A DNA stretch of 12,883 bases, taken from contig DKTP01000020.1 of the NCBI GenBank assembly GCA_002473085.1, positions 1-12,883 of the forward strand, read 5' to 3'. The position numbers and the translations under genes are program-made. A model generated the notes under the pieces. That model saw nothing but the letters and a program-made list of their open reading frames with translations, was not told where the DNA came from and did no database searches. This stretch comes from Anaerolineales bacterium UBA7227 (GTDB lineage: Bacteria > Chloroflexota > Anaerolineae > Anaerolineales > Villigracilaceae). This document shows, piece by piece, positions 12,881-12,883 of the stretch (its first letter is position 1; every line of letters begins with the position of its first letter).

Positions 12881-12883
12881 ATC

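Noticed and set aside
12667..12883. tRNA or other RNA gene at the right edge
   Set aside because: Only short palindromes are present; no acceptor-stem and T-loop combination was found.

Overview
The window reads as bacterial chromosome from a Chloroflexota-like organism, probably of the Anaerolineae type. This is an inference. It rests on the gene set (a SpoVS-family protein outside an obvious sporulation context, paired deoxynucleoside kinases, multi-lamin-tail surface protein with Pro/Thr linkers, Tat-lipoprotein-like MsrP), on several families of short GC-rich palindromic dispersed repeats, and on -10 boxes placed only 6-7 nt before some start codons. No plasmid, phage or insertion-sequence gene is visible.

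Layout. 1-152: a pair of tiny hairpins and a pyrimidine-rich repeat. 153-1890 (+): a deoxynucleoside kinase and a nucleotidyltransferase-fold protein of unknown role, separated by a palindromic element. 1891-2527: a 637-bp non-coding region with a second hairpin pair and then a strong candidate replication origin. The origin has three perfect DnaA boxes 20-21 bp apart, several near-matches, and a DnaA box followed by a GC-rich spacer and CTA-type triplets (DnaA-trio layout) running into AT-rich DNA. GC skew on the + strand changes from C-rich to mostly G-rich here, and no dnaA or dnaN is adjacent. 2528-2809 (+): spoVS, with promoter, leader hairpin and terminator. 2908-6423 (+): a secreted 1171-aa protein with an Ig-like domain and four lamin-tail domains; its first 1.5 kb is much more AT-rich than the rest. 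6423-6455: a bidirectional terminator. 6457-7122 (-): a second deoxynucleoside kinase. 7250-7972 (-): a membrane-anchored DsbA-like thiol oxidoreductase. 8047-8271 (+): a 74-aa membrane protein. 8282-8382: a cluster of palindromic repeats. 8380-9968 (-): msrP-msrQ, the envelope methionine sulfoxide reductase system. 10156-12666 (-): comEC, the DNA-uptake channel, whose metallo-beta-lactamase domain lacks the metal ligands. 12667-12883: promoter DNA and more palindromic repeats.

Themes. Two kinases for deoxynucleoside salvage and the SpoVS gene lie around the putative origin. The right half encodes envelope functions (thiol oxidation, repair of oxidised methionine, DNA uptake). The observations most worth following are the dnaA-distant origin, the metal-site-less ComEC, and the covarying hairpin repeats. 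No new multi-gene defence or biosynthetic system is evident.
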